A stretch of 64,000 nucleotides of DNA from PNNG01 sp046291695 (lineage in GTDB: Bacteria > Bacteroidota > Bacteroidia > UBA7662). The translations under genes were made by a program, and so were the position numbers. The notes under the pieces are model-generated. The model saw nothing but the letters and a program-made list of their open reading frames with translations, did no database searches and was not told the DNA's origin. Where the stretch lies: NCBI GenBank assembly GCA_046291695.1, contig JBKBSO010000005.1:114642-178641 (forward strand), in the 5' to 3' direction. Below are positions 17,772 to 27,480 of this stretch, piece by piece; the first letter of the stretch is position 1, and every line of letters starts with the position of its first letter.

Positions 17772-18653
17772 AGTAAAGCCTGCCCATCCGGTTTGCCCAC
17801 CACTATGTAGCCATAAGAGGTTGCCGTTGTTGGGAAGTGATTCGTTTTGAATGCCTTGGTACACATGGAGTAGCAAGGCGCTATCGTATATGGGATCGGC
17901 CAATATGCCGGTTTGATGAAAGCAGGCCTGGGTGATTTCGAACATATCCGGATGTAGTTTACCAAACCTGCTTTTCACCGGTTTGGGATGAAGCTGAGCG
18001 AAGGGATAGATTGCTGCAACTTGCTGATTAATTTCATGAATGAAGCTGAAATTAGCGATGGCGCTTATACCATGTAAGTGGATATTGGAATTACGGTCGC
18101 GTAGTCCCTTAGCTAGAGCTAGAAGCATAGCTCCTGTACCACAGCTTAGCATAAGATGGCTAAAGTCCGACAGGTCTTGTTCGTCGAGCAAGGCGGCTGG
18201 GGCATGGTGCTCAGGTAATGGGTAACCTCCTTCGGGTATGAGCAGCGCTTCGGGATATTGACTTTGCAAAATGGAATAGAGTTGCTCTTTATTTCGATAG
18301 ATTTCACGGTTTACGTAATGCAAACGGGCTCCCAGCTGCATTAACCAGTGTTCGTATGTGTTTTTGCTACGCTCTTCATTCCCCCTTAGGTAGCAAATGG
18401 CTTCGAACTTATGGAGCTTGGCAAGGGTAGCCATGGCCAATAAGTGGTTCGAATACGCACCACCTACGCTGATTAGCTTATTTTTGCCTGCTTCTGTAGC
18501 CCTATTCAGATAATGACTCAGCTTTCTCCACTTATTGCCATTAATGAGTGGGTGAATCAGATCATCTCGTTTGACAGCAAGCTGAATCGGTATTCCGCGG
18601 AACGTAAAACAAATTTGGTCGATGCGGCTAGGCAGCCCTAAGCTTAGATACAC
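17751..18653 (-). CDS. ACC deaminase / D-cysteine desulfhydrase family PLP enzyme
   Basis: Fold-type II pyridoxal-phosphate enzyme, 300 aa, slightly short for the family (about 325-340). The PLP lysine is probably Lys41 in INGNKWRKL. The SVGGAYSNHLLA block (substrate carboxylate binding) and a glycine-rich phosphate loop (LSCGTGAMLLALAKGL) are visible. D-amino-acid or D-cysteine breakdown is typical of the family, but the substrate cannot be read here. The start lies 5 bp after the stop of the last M43 protease gene on the same strand, so it may be carried on the array transcript. Confidence 0.85.
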   Translation of the reverse strand: MYLSLGLPSRIDQICFTFRGIPIQLAVKRDDLIHPLINGNKWRKLSHYLNRATEAGKNKLISVGGAYSNHLLAMATLAKLHKFEAICYLRGNEERSKNTYEHWLMQLGARLHYVNREIYRNKEQLYSILQSQYPEALLIPEGGYPLPEHHAPAALLDEQDLSDFSHLMLSCGTGAMLLALAKGLRDRNSNIHLHGISAIANFSFIHEINQQVAAIYPFAQLHPKPVKSRFGKLHPDMFEITQACFHQTGILADPIYDSALLLHVYQGIQNESLPNNGNLLWLHSGGQTGWAGFTSKLDEL

Positions 18654-18658
18654 GTTAT

Positions 18659-20161
18659 TTAATGAATCACTAGCCGTTCGAAACGTGGATTGCCATTGCC
18701 TTCCAAACGCAACTGATACATGCCTGAGCTTAGATGTGGTACATTGAGCGTGTGCAGGCGTTCATTAGGGTCCAACTCAAATTTATGCACCACTCTACCA
18801 TGCTGATCGAGTAGGCTAGCGGCTAAGAGATGCATTTCAGCTATTGCGCGTATGTGGATTTGTTCTCCCGATTTAAGCAGATTTGGATACACCAGTAGAT
18901 CGGCCTTTTCCTGATCAAAAACTGAGGCAGCATAGCCCTGAGTGGTGGTGAATTGACCTGATTGACTGGGTCCCATACAAGTCCAACCGTGATTGTAGGG
19001 CCTTACTGTATAGTTGTAGGTTTGTCCAGGTTGCAATAGCGATATGGTAAAGAGATAGCTTGTATCTGAGGAAATGAACTCAGTAACCTGCTGCTGGCCA
19101 AGACGGATGCGCACATGGTATTTGGTGGCTCCAATGGCTTGTGTCCATTTGAAGAAGACCCAATTTGACGGAGAGGGTGGGTCGTTTATCAAAGGTTGGA
19201 GTAGGGTTACCTGGTTCCGTATGGTGTCCCAAGCGGGCATGGGAAATATGGTTAGGTAGCCTCTTGGTGCAGCAGTACTGGCATCACCCAGCATGGTGAA
19301 GCGCATGGTATTAATTTGTTGAGGCGAAAACCTGTTCATGCAAAAGTCCGAAGAATACGACATAAACAAGCTAGGATCGGGTTGAAATAAATCGCCATTC
19401 AGATCGGTATCGGAATGCGTTGTAGTGTTACAGTTCCAGCGGACACCAATATAATCGGCAGGAGTATCACAAAATCGATCGCCAAGCGTGGCGCAATTGG
19501 CCGGCAACCTTGGCGCAATTTCATTGGTATTTCGGGTTACCCGTTCGGCGAAAACATCAAGTGTATTGGGGCTGGTGCCCTCAAATGGATGTGGTAAGGC
19601 CAAGTAATGACCCATTTCGTGGGCCAAGGTTGTATTTCCTACTTGAGAGCAGGGAATACTCATTACAATGCCTCCCTGACTCAGGGTGTTTCCAGGTCCG
19701 CTTCCCGGGAAGTAGGCATAACCACAAAGACTGATGGGGTTTAAATCGACGAAGTAAATATTAACCACCCGAATTTGATTGTGCTGAAGCATCATTTGGG
19801 TGCCGGTATTAAAGGAAGTATGGCGGAAGAAATTTGAATTTGAGATCACATTTACATCGCCTTTCAGGTAGAAATAAATCCCGGCATCGGCGAATTTTTC
19901 ATTGAGTTCGCACATCACCGTAAGCATGGTGTTGTAGTTGTATCTATTGCCAAAAATATCGGATACTATATGGATTTTTACGGGGATGTATATTTTATCA
20001 GTGGCTACCCGTTCAAATCCCAAATCGTACTTTTCGTTGATCATTTCAAGATATTTGAAATGTGAAGGTTCAGGATTAGGTGTACCACAAAGCAGCATGG
20101 GCTGCGACCAGGCGCTGAAAGCAATAAATAGCAATAAGAGTGTTGATCCTAGTGACTTCAT
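18659..20161 (-). CDS. T9SS-secreted M43-type zinc metalloprotease, array member 1
   Basis: 500-aa secreted metallopeptidase. Signal peptide 1-19 (ends AWSQ); propeptide-like region with IYIPVKIHIV and a conserved Cys; zinc site HEMGHYLALPH (181-191, HExxHxxxxxH with Glu182 catalytic); Cys pair GDRFCDTPAD; Met-turn LFMSYSSD near residue 270. A fibronectin-III-like domain (about 310-405) and a T9SS type A sorting domain (LLVYPNLLKSGEQ ... SGMYQLRLEG) follow. The fold resembles pappalysin-like M43 proteases. Last gene of the five-gene minus-strand array; its substrate is unknown. Confidence 0.88.
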   Translation of the reverse strand: MKSLGSTLLLLFIAFSAWSQPMLLCGTPNPEPSHFKYLEMINEKYDLGFERVATDKIYIPVKIHIVSDIFGNRYNYNTMLTVMCELNEKFADAGIYFYLKGDVNVISNSNFFRHTSFNTGTQMMLQHNQIRVVNIYFVDLNPISLCGYAYFPGSGPGNTLSQGGIVMSIPCSQVGNTTLAHEMGHYLALPHPFEGTSPNTLDVFAERVTRNTNEIAPRLPANCATLGDRFCDTPADYIGVRWNCNTTTHSDTDLNGDLFQPDPSLFMSYSSDFCMNRFSPQQINTMRFTMLGDASTAAPRGYLTIFPMPAWDTIRNQVTLLQPLINDPPSPSNWVFFKWTQAIGATKYHVRIRLGQQQVTEFISSDTSYLFTISLLQPGQTYNYTVRPYNHGWTCMGPSQSGQFTTTQGYAASVFDQEKADLLVYPNLLKSGEQIHIRAIAEMHLLAASLLDQHGRVVHKFELDPNERLHTLNVPHLSSGMYQLRLEGNGNPRFERLVIH

Positions 20162-20227
20162 ACAGGTTTTTCTAACAGGCTAAAATAGTGAAAAAGGCAG
20201 ACTAATACAATCGCTCTAGCCAGAGAA

Positions 20228-21723
20228 TTAGGGTATTATCACAATTTTCTGCCGGAAAAAATTTTGATTTTGCTCGAGTTGAAGGATATATAGGCCTTCG
20301 GATAGTTCTGGCAGCTTGATGCTGGCGATATCGCTGGTTTCAAAAAGTTGGGTTTGGTAAACAATGTTGCCCGATAAGGAGCTTATAATCAGCTGCACTT
20401 CGGTTTGGCCAGGTAGACTTTTGATGTGAAGCGGCTCGTGATTACGTAGAAAACTAGGATAAACCCTGATTTGGTTTAAAGGGTTCGTTCGTACACCTGC
20501 ATTCAGGCTGAACGGCCCGGCATAGAAGTTTTGACGATTTGTATAAGGAGTGCAAAGGTTGGCACCATTTAAACCTCGTACTTCCCAGAGGTGTTCTCTG
20601 TTTTGTCGGATACTGCTTCCTGTGCTGATGAAGCTGGTGTCGGATAAAGTAGTATCGAGTACAGTGAAGTTTTGAACGTAAATTCTTAGCTGATAGAAAT
20701 CGGCATTGGGTATAGATTTCCAACGGAAAACAGCATAATTGGGGATTACAGTATCTGGGGCTAATGGGTAAAGCTGAGCAGGGCTAGTGGTGATGACCCC
20801 ATAGTTGGGCATAGGGACATCTAATAATCGGCCTCTCGGGTTGTTTGGGCCATTCAGTGTTTCCCGCATCACCAGCATTTGCTGTTCACTAAAACGGCTC
20901 ATACAGGGATCGGCGGCATAACTCATAAACATGCTGGAATCTGGTTGAAAAGCATCTCCGTTAAAATCATTCGCCTGATTAGCTGGGCTTCGTGGACATG
21001 CCCAGCGGCTAGCAATAAAATCGGCCGGGGTATCGCAGAACCTGTCTCCTGCGGTATTGCAATTCGCACTTAAGCGTCCACCGGTTTCATTCGGATTACG
21101 GGTTACCAGTTCAGCAAAGGACTGATTAGGAAAACTGGCTGTACCTTCAAAGGTATGAGGAAGGCCAAAATAATGACCTGCCTCATGGGCAAGTATGGGG
21201 TTGTTAGGGCCTGAGCAGCTAAAACTCATTACAATTGCGCCATCGTCATTTCCGGCTGGGGGTGGGCCAGGATTGGGAAGGGTGGCAAAACCGCACAGGC
21301 CCAATTGGCTTAAATTGGTGAAATAGATATTAACAGTACGAGGAACATAGCTGTTGTTGATCATCGCAAATAAACTATCGAAAGTTAACGCATTGAAGTA
21401 GTCGTTGTTATTAATGAAACGAATCGAATCGGGCATGTAGAAGAACATATTGGCTGCCTGAAACTGGTTGTTCAAGTTACAAATGTTTTCATAAGCGCTT
21501 ACCGCTGTAAATCCTCCGCTGCCATTGCTGGTGCGCATCACATGAATGGTACCGGTATGTTAAGCACGTTCGACTGTTCTGCTCGCAAGGAGTCAAAGTC
21601 GAGTGACTCAATGTATTTCAATAAACTTGAACTGGGAGAGGGGGCTCCACAAGGTTCAAATTGTGCATAAGCACTGATGGCTGTACCAAGGTATGCCAGG
21701 ATGACCAGGATGAACTTTTTCAT
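20228..21723 (-). pseudogene. M43-type metalloprotease, array member 2, frameshifted
   Basis: The N-terminal piece (21538-21723) carries the signal peptide (MKKFILVILAYLG) and ends at VLNIPVPFM-stop. The rest (20228-21541) continues in another frame with MRTSNGSGGFTAV, the zinc site HEAGHYFGLPH, the GDRFCDTPADF Cys motif, Met-turn MFMSYAADPC, an Fn3-like domain and a type A sorting domain. Comparison with the neighbouring copy (IPVTLHIVRSSNGGGGF) shows that one missing C near 21545 would read PVPFHVMRTSNG and restore about 497 aa. The catalytic part is intact but cannot be exported as it stands. A sequencing error or programmed frameshift is not excluded. Confidence 0.82.
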
Positions 21724-21796
21724 AAACAGGCGGTTATATAACTATTTAACAGACCTATTTAGCGTTTGTTCAATACATTGTGGAATTAATGTTTTT

Positions 21797-23302
21797 TTAA
21801 TGTATCCTGAGTTTAATTGCTATGCTTCGATCCTTTTGTTTGAGCTGTGTGAGATATAGCCCGTGTTCTAACCAGGGTAATTGCAGTGCTTCTTGTTGGT
21901 TTTCAGCTTGTGCACGATGATTAAAGACTTTACGCCCTTGTAAATCGAAGATTAATAATTCAAAAGGAATTCCTGGTACTAAACCAGAAATGATTAATCG
22001 GTCTCCTTCCGAAAGTAAATTGGGGTGAAGCTTTAGTATATCCTGCTCTACTTCATTGAGGCTGAGCGCTTGTGGACCGATGCTTTGGAAAAATACCCGG
22101 GGCGAAAATGGCGTGCAAAGATTAGCACCATTAAGGGCACGCACTTCCCAGCTATGTTCTCTAAAATTGCGAATATCGCGTGCACGACTTACGTAAAATG
22201 TATCGGTAGTAATGGTGTCGAGTACGGCGAAGTTGAATAAGTAGATTTTGACTTGATATCGACTTGCTCCGGGAATACGATTCCAACTAAAAAGCGCATT
22301 ATTGGGCACTACAGTGTCGTTACTGGTTGGGCGTAATTGCTGAGGGGGCAGGGGTAAATCGAGGTAGTTTGGAAAAGGAGGGATGAGCAGATAGCCACGA
22401 GATGCGCTGGTATTGGCCAGGGTAGCCCTCATCGCTGTGATTTGCTGATCAGAGAAGCGACTCATGCAAGCATCTGCCGAATAGCTCATGTAGTAACTGG
22501 CATCGGGGATAAACTGGTCCCCATTGACGTCGAGTTCTATCCGGCCTGTGGGGCACGACCAGCGAGTACCTATAAAATCAGCCGGAGTGTCGCAAAAGCC
22601 ATCACCTCTGGTATTGCAATTGGCGCTTAAACGGGGTGATATTTCATTAAAGTTTCTGGTAACCCTTTCGGCATTAATGGCTTGGGGGTTATTGGAGGTT
22701 TGGTCGAAGGTATGCGGTAGGCTGAAAAAGTGGCCAACTTCATGTGCTAAGGTTGTGCCGTTGGGCTGTGAACATGCAAAACTCATGACCACGGCTCCAT
22801 TGTTTTGAAAACCACCGGGACCAGAATTGGGGTAAAAAGCAAATCCGCATAGAGAAATTTGAGCTAGATTCGTATAGTACACATTCATGGTACGTGGCAC
22901 ATTGTAGCTTGAAATCATCCCGAAGAGCGGGGTAGTTGAATTGGGCGTGTATAACAAGTCGTCATCAATGAAATTCACCGGTCCGGGTACATGAAAAAAC
23001 ATACCGGAACTTGCCATCCGCTGGTTAAGATCACAAATGGTAAGGTTAGCTTCGTTTTCTAGAAAACCACCCCCACCATTTGAGCTACGCACAATGTGTA
23101 GGGTCACAGGAATATAGATGGTTTGAAGGTCTTCAGCTTGGGCTTGGGTGTAATCGATGTTTTGGATGAATTCCCGAATATGGGAGGGTGCAGGGCCTGT
23201 TCCGCAAGGCTCGGTATATTGCTGAGCCAAACTACTGAAGGGCAAAAAGCCCAGCCACAAAAGGAGCCAGGCTTTTGGATTTGCTTTTTTTACATACATC
23301 AT
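21797..23302 (-). CDS. T9SS-secreted M43-type zinc metalloprotease, array member 3
   Basis: 501 aa with the same layout as its neighbours: signal peptide 1-26, pro-region starting EPCGTGPAPSHI, zinc site HEVGHFFSLPH (187-197), GDGFCDTPADF, Met-turn YYMSYSADAC, an Fn3-like segment (PNNALFSWNRIPGASRY) and a T9SS type A sorting domain (LKLHPNLLSEGDRL ... HGLYLTQLKQ). The start overlaps the stop of member 4 by 4 bp (ATGA), so the two are translationally coupled. It is the closest intact relative of the frameshifted member 2. Confidence 0.88.
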   Translation of the reverse strand: MMYVKKANPKAWLLLWLGFLPFSSLAQQYTEPCGTGPAPSHIREFIQNIDYTQAQAEDLQTIYIPVTLHIVRSSNGGGGFLENEANLTICDLNQRMASSGMFFHVPGPVNFIDDDLLYTPNSTTPLFGMISSYNVPRTMNVYYTNLAQISLCGFAFYPNSGPGGFQNNGAVVMSFACSQPNGTTLAHEVGHFFSLPHTFDQTSNNPQAINAERVTRNFNEISPRLSANCNTRGDGFCDTPADFIGTRWSCPTGRIELDVNGDQFIPDASYYMSYSADACMSRFSDQQITAMRATLANTSASRGYLLIPPFPNYLDLPLPPQQLRPTSNDTVVPNNALFSWNRIPGASRYQVKIYLFNFAVLDTITTDTFYVSRARDIRNFREHSWEVRALNGANLCTPFSPRVFFQSIGPQALSLNEVEQDILKLHPNLLSEGDRLIISGLVPGIPFELLIFDLQGRKVFNHRAQAENQQEALQLPWLEHGLYLTQLKQKDRSIAIKLRIH

Positions 23303-24807
23303 GGCATCACAACAATTCGCTGGGTTTGTTGTTTGTGCCTGCTCATCATCCTGAAAATATAGGTTCCAGCACTTAAACGGCTTTCAAGTGCTAAATGATG
23401 TGTTCCGGGTGCTAAGTCGAATTGAAGTACCGTTTGTCCTTGCAAATTGCTCACCACCACAGTCGTCGACTCTTGAATTGGATTCAATAATTTTAAAACA
23501 TCTTGCTGACCAACTGGATTTGGGTAAAAGGCCAGTTCATCTGCTTGGTATTCTCTCAACGAAGCCGCAGTAGGCTGGCCAGTGGTGAATGTCTGCCAAT
23601 TAAATGCTTTTGGCATGTAGTCTACCCGGTTTGCAGGTCGTACTGCCCATTGGTAGGAGGTATTTGACAACAATTTGTTGTTGTAAATCGACATACTGGT
23701 GGCAGATACCAAAGTATCGAAGGTTAAGATGTTCGGTAAACTGCTGCGACGAATGGTTACATGGTACCATTCAGCACCGCTAACGGCTGTCCAATGCAAG
23801 TGAATGAAGTTCGGATGTAAACCGGTCTCTCCATCAGCAGGAATAGTAGGAGTAGGCAGTGCTGTGATGGCATCAGGAGTTGGCTTTGGGAAAACCGTGA
23901 GATAGCCACGAGAGGCAGACTGGCTTGCAATGGTGAGGTTCATGGCATTCATTTGTTGCTGACTAAAAATATCGCGACAATTATTAGCAGCATAGGACAT
24001 TACGAGGGTAGAATCAGCAAAAAAACGATCACCATTGATATCAAATGTTGCCGGATTAGAAATACATTGCCAACGAGCCCCATAAGGATCGGCTGGGGTA
24101 TCGCAAAAAAAGTCTCCGGTTGAATTACAATTGGCGGCTAAACGCGGTTGCACCTCCTGAAAGTCTCTGGTAACCCTTTCGGCTGTTGGGCTTTGTGGAT
24201 TCCCTGAGGTACCCTGAAATGGGTGAGGCAAAGAGAAGAAGTGTCCAAGTTCATGAGCGAGTGTCCCAGAATTGGGTTGTGAGCAAGAATAGCTCATGAC
24301 GGCGGCACCACGACGCACGGTTTGACCCGGGCCGGAATTGGGGTAGTAGGCATAACCGCATAAGCCTTGAGAACCCAAATTGGTAAAGTATATATTAACT
24401 ACCCTTGCTATATTAAATGAATCAATTACATCTTCAAACATCTGCTTGCTTGGCGGGGATGCCCAATCGGCATTCGGTATAAATTTGGGAGGACCTGCTA
24501 GGTAAAATTGCATTTTTGCAGGTGCAAAGCGACGGTTTAGTACCCGCATGGTGCTCATCAAGCTATCGATGAGTATGCCAACATTGCCATTTGGATGATG
24601 AATTAAAAAAAGCTGAGCGGCCATCCATGTGGTATCATTGTTTTCGAAGCGAATAGCATCATGATCGATACTTTGCAGCCATTTAGAAATGTGCTCAGGA
24701 CTATCACCTGTACCGCACTCTTCCAGGGTCAAATTTTGACCATTAAGTTGTAGCGCACTTATTGTGAATGCAATGAACATGGTGGCTATGAGATTGTATT
24801 TCATCAT
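23299..24807 (-). CDS. T9SS-secreted M43-type zinc metalloprotease, array member 4
   Basis: 502 aa. Signal peptide 1-24, pro-region with CGTGDSPEHI, zinc site HELGHFFSLPH (185-195), GDFFCDTPADPYGARWQC, Met-turn LVMSYAANNC, an Fn3-like domain and the sorting domain (LAFYPNPVGQQDV ... SAGTYIFRMM). It is the most diverged member: the pro-region lacks the IPV.LHIV string (it reads WMAAQLFLIHH) and the Met-turn neighbourhood differs. It starts 29 bp after member 5 and overlaps member 3 by 4 bp. Confidence 0.87.
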   Translation of the reverse strand: MMKYNLIATMFIAFTISALQLNGQNLTLEECGTGDSPEHISKWLQSIDHDAIRFENNDTTWMAAQLFLIHHPNGNVGILIDSLMSTMRVLNRRFAPAKMQFYLAGPPKFIPNADWASPPSKQMFEDVIDSFNIARVVNIYFTNLGSQGLCGYAYYPNSGPGQTVRRGAAVMSYSCSQPNSGTLAHELGHFFSLPHPFQGTSGNPQSPTAERVTRDFQEVQPRLAANCNSTGDFFCDTPADPYGARWQCISNPATFDINGDRFFADSTLVMSYAANNCRDIFSQQQMNAMNLTIASQSASRGYLTVFPKPTPDAITALPTPTIPADGETGLHPNFIHLHWTAVSGAEWYHVTIRRSSLPNILTFDTLVSATSMSIYNNKLLSNTSYQWAVRPANRVDYMPKAFNWQTFTTGQPTAASLREYQADELAFYPNPVGQQDVLKLLNPIQESTTVVVSNLQGQTVLQFDLAPGTHHLALESRLSAGTYIFRMMSRHKQQTQRIVVMP

Positions 24808-24836
24808 GATTGATAATCGTTTGATTAAAGTTTTGC

Positions 24837-26423
24837 TTAGCGGCTAATCACAACACGTTCGAAATATGGCGTGTTCCCGTGCATGATTCTAATCATGTAG
24901 GTGCCATTGGGGAGGTTATTTAAGTCAATTTCAAAACGATCGTCGCCTTGGGTATTTAAGCTGTTTTTAAGAATACTACGGCCTTGAATATCCATAACTT
25001 CGTAATTAACTTGATGCTGGAGCATATCTTTCGCCTGAACACGAATGGGTTCGTAGGTGTTGAGTAGACTGGGATATATTTGAAGAAAGTCTTTTTGTTG
25101 CTCATAAACACTTACTCCATAACCTTGGCCTGCAGTGAAGTTTATTGTTTGTCCGAATGGGCTACAGGTAACTTTGTGGTTCAGCGGCATAATGCGTACG
25201 TTGTATTGGGTACCGGGATTTAGTTTGCTGCCTCTATACAAATAAGTTGTGTCGGGTCGGTCTAGAAATACTTCATCTACAAGGATAACATTTTGGCGAG
25301 TGATACGCAATACATATTTTGTTGCACCAGGAACGCTATTCCAACGGAAAAAGGCCCAGTTCGCAGGGATGCCGGTGGCATTATTGGCTGGCTCTAACAC
25401 GGTGGGTGTTGAGGTGATGGTGTCGTAGGGTTCCATAGGAGGGATGAGCAGGTACATACGTGGTCCGACCACATTTTGTCCTTGCTGGTTTTGGGTTAGT
25501 GTTAGGGTAGCGCGCATGGCGGCGATATTTTCTCCTGAAAAACGGTTTTGACATGGATCGTTGGAGTAGCTCATGTACAGGTCGGATTGTGGATTAAAAA
25601 GATCGCCGTTGATGTCTGTTACAGTAGAATTCGGTTGAGGGCAATTCCAGCGTGCACCTCTGAAATCTGCTGGCGTATCGCAAAAGCGGTCACCTGCTGT
25701 AGCACAATTGGCAGCAAAGCGGGGTGCTTGTTCGTTAGGGTTACGGGTTACGCGCTCAGAAAGGGGGCCCGATGGGTCATTTGAGGTGTCTTGAAAGGGG
25801 TGCGGAAGGTTGAGAAAGTGACCCATTTCGTGTGCGAAAGTGGTGTTATTGTTTCCAGAACAATTGGGAGAAAGATAAATGGCACCCTGACGTAAAGGCT
25901 CATTGGGAGCACCCGTGGTTGGAAAATTAGCGAAACCACAAAGACTTGCACCAGACAAGTTCGTATAATATACATTAACCACCCGTATGACATTGTACTG
26001 GGTGTTTACAGCAGCAGCGGCCTGCATAGCAGCGACCGGTCCTTGGTTGTTTCCAAGGTTTACCAGGTTGGAGTTGTTAATGTAATTGATATCTCCACGA
26101 AGGAAAAATTGGATGTTTGTAGGCTTGTACTGTTGGTTTAACTGGCAAATGTTGCGCATCAAATCATCTAAACGATGATAGCCTTGACCGTCGTTGGTGC
26201 CGATGATATGGATTTTAAGCGGAACAAAAATGGTATTTTGTACTTGTTCAATGTCGAGGTTATCGAATACACCGTTGGCACGTAGCTGTTCAATGTATTC
26301 GAGATTGGCTTGCGGAGCATCGCCCGTTCCGCACCAGTTGCCATGTTGTTGGCCGAATGCAAAGGTAGCTGATGCGCTTAATGCAAGCGTAAGTAACGAT
26401 TTGTTAATGGCTTTTAAGATCAT
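24837..26423 (-). CDS. T9SS-secreted M43-type zinc metalloprotease, array member 5 (first gene)
   Basis: 528 aa, the longest copy, with an Ala-rich insertion near residues 130-140. Signal peptide 1-24 (ends AFGQ); CGTGDAPQANLEYI pro-region; IFVPLKIHII; zinc site HEMGHFLNLPH (198-208); GDRFCDTPADFRG; Met-turn LYMSYSNDPC; Fn3-like domain; T9SS type A sorting domain (LQIYPSLLNTYEP ... NGTYMIRIMHG). Promoter-proximal gene of the array. In overall wording it resembles member 1 most (both have CSxxGNTT-like or NNTTFAHEMGH blocks and end in FERLVI/FERVVI). Confidence 0.88.
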   Translation of the reverse strand: MILKAINKSLLTLALSASATFAFGQQHGNWCGTGDAPQANLEYIEQLRANGVFDNLDIEQVQNTIFVPLKIHIIGTNDGQGYHRLDDLMRNICQLNQQYKPTNIQFFLRGDINYINNSNLVNLGNNQGPVAAMQAAAAVNTQYNVIRVVNVYYTNLSGASLCGFANFPTTGAPNEPLRQGAIYLSPNCSGNNNTTFAHEMGHFLNLPHPFQDTSNDPSGPLSERVTRNPNEQAPRFAANCATAGDRFCDTPADFRGARWNCPQPNSTVTDINGDLFNPQSDLYMSYSNDPCQNRFSGENIAAMRATLTLTQNQQGQNVVGPRMYLLIPPMEPYDTITSTPTVLEPANNATGIPANWAFFRWNSVPGATKYVLRITRQNVILVDEVFLDRPDTTYLYRGSKLNPGTQYNVRIMPLNHKVTCSPFGQTINFTAGQGYGVSVYEQQKDFLQIYPSLLNTYEPIRVQAKDMLQHQVNYEVMDIQGRSILKNSLNTQGDDRFEIDLNNLPNGTYMIRIMHGNTPYFERVVISR

Positions 26424-26465
26424 GTGTTTTTATTATTGCTTGATTCTTTTGACTTAATCAACCTG

Positions 26466-26496
26466 CAAGGTACGAAAAACGGTTTGATTTGACTAA
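26466..26496 (-). promoter_or_regulatory. Possible promoter of the M43 protease array
   Basis: On the minus strand: TTTA, a 21-bp spacer, then TACCTTGC. This is close to TTTG-N19..21-TAnnTTTG but lacks one T in the -7 box. It overlaps the -7 element of the divergent mdh gene, so the two promoters could compete. Confidence 0.4.
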
Positions 26497-26501
26497 ATTT
26501 G
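26494..26501 (+). promoter_or_regulatory. Promoter -7 element of mdh
   Basis: TAAATTTG is an exact TAnnTTTG match 25 bp before the mdh ATG. No convincing -33 box is visible. Confidence 0.6.
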
Positions 26502-26526
26502 AGCTTCCAAAAATTAATCTCTCAAT

Positions 26527-27462
26527 ATGAAAATTACAGTTGTTGGTGCAGGTAATGTTGGTGCAACCTGTGCAGATGTTATTGCTCACAAGGAGCTAGC
26601 AAACGAAGTTGTTCTGGTAGATATCAAAGAAAATTTTGCTGAAGGCAAAGCTTTAGACATCTGGCAAACCGCTCCGGTGAATATGTATGATACTCGGATA
26701 AAGGGTTCAACCAATGACTACAGTAAAACTGCCGGCAGCGAGGTGGTAGTAATTACAAGCGGATTGCCACGTAAACCTGGCATGAGTCGCGATGATTTGA
26801 TTTCAACCAATGCCGGTATAGTGAAATCAGTAACTGAAAACGTATTGAAATTTTCTCCTGATGCGATCCTGATTGTGGTTTCGAATCCGCTTGATGTAAT
26901 GACGTATTGTGCTTATTTGGCTGCAAAAAAGGATTCGCGTAAGGTATTCGGTATGGCAGGTGTGCTTGATACAGCACGTTACCGGGCGTTTTTAGCGGAA
27001 GCACTTGATTGCTCGCCTAAAGATATTCAGGCTGTTTTGATGGGAGGCCATGGGGATACGATGGTTCCATTGCCGCGCTACACTACCGTAGGCGGTATTC
27101 CAGTAACTGAGCTTATTGCTGAAGACAAGTTAAATGCAATTATTGACCGTACCAAGAAGGGTGGAGGTGAAATTGTGAATTTGTTGGGTACCTCAGCTTG
27201 GTATGCCCCGGGTGCTGCGGCTGCTCAAATGGTAGAGGCCATTGTGCGTGACCAAAAGCGTATTTTCCCTGTTTGTGCCATGTTGAATGGAGAATATGGT
27301 CTCAAAGGAATTTACATGGGCGTGCCTGTAAAACTTGGTAAAAACGGTATTGAAAAAATTATTGAATTGAAGTTGAATGCCGAAGAGATGCAACTCGTGA
27401 ACGAATCTGCAGCCGCAGTAAAAGAAGTGATGGACGTGCTCGACGGCATGAACATCATGTAA
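26527..27462 (+). CDS. mdh: Malate dehydrogenase
   Basis: NAD-dependent interconversion of malate and oxaloacetate in the TCA cycle. 311 aa, the LDH-like MDH type usual for this phylum. Rossmann GAGNVG at 7-12; Asp32 after a beta-strand suggests NAD preference; Arg82 and Arg88 in GLPRKPGMSR bind the substrate, where a Gln would suggest lactate dehydrogenase; Arg151 and the catalytic His175 in GGHGDTMVP. A hairpin terminator follows. Confidence 0.97.
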   Translation: MKITVVGAGNVGATCADVIAHKELANEVVLVDIKENFAEGKALDIWQTAPVNMYDTRIKGSTNDYSKTAGSEVVVITSGLPRKPGMSRDDLISTNAGIVKSVTENVLKFSPDAILIVVSNPLDVMTYCAYLAAKKDSRKVFGMAGVLDTARYRAFLAEALDCSPKDIQAVLMGGHGDTMVPLPRYTTVGGIPVTELIAEDKLNAIIDRTKKGGGEIVNLLGTSAWYAPGAAAAQMVEAIVRDQKRIFPVCAMLNGEYGLKGIYMGVPVKLGKNGIEKIIELKLNAEEMQLVNESAAAVKEVMDVLDGMNIM

Positions 27463-27480
27463 TTTACATTTAACGCAATC

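Noticed and set aside
26168..26362. Short open frames inside the protease array
   Set aside because: They lie inside longer conserved genes in another frame and match no known protein type.
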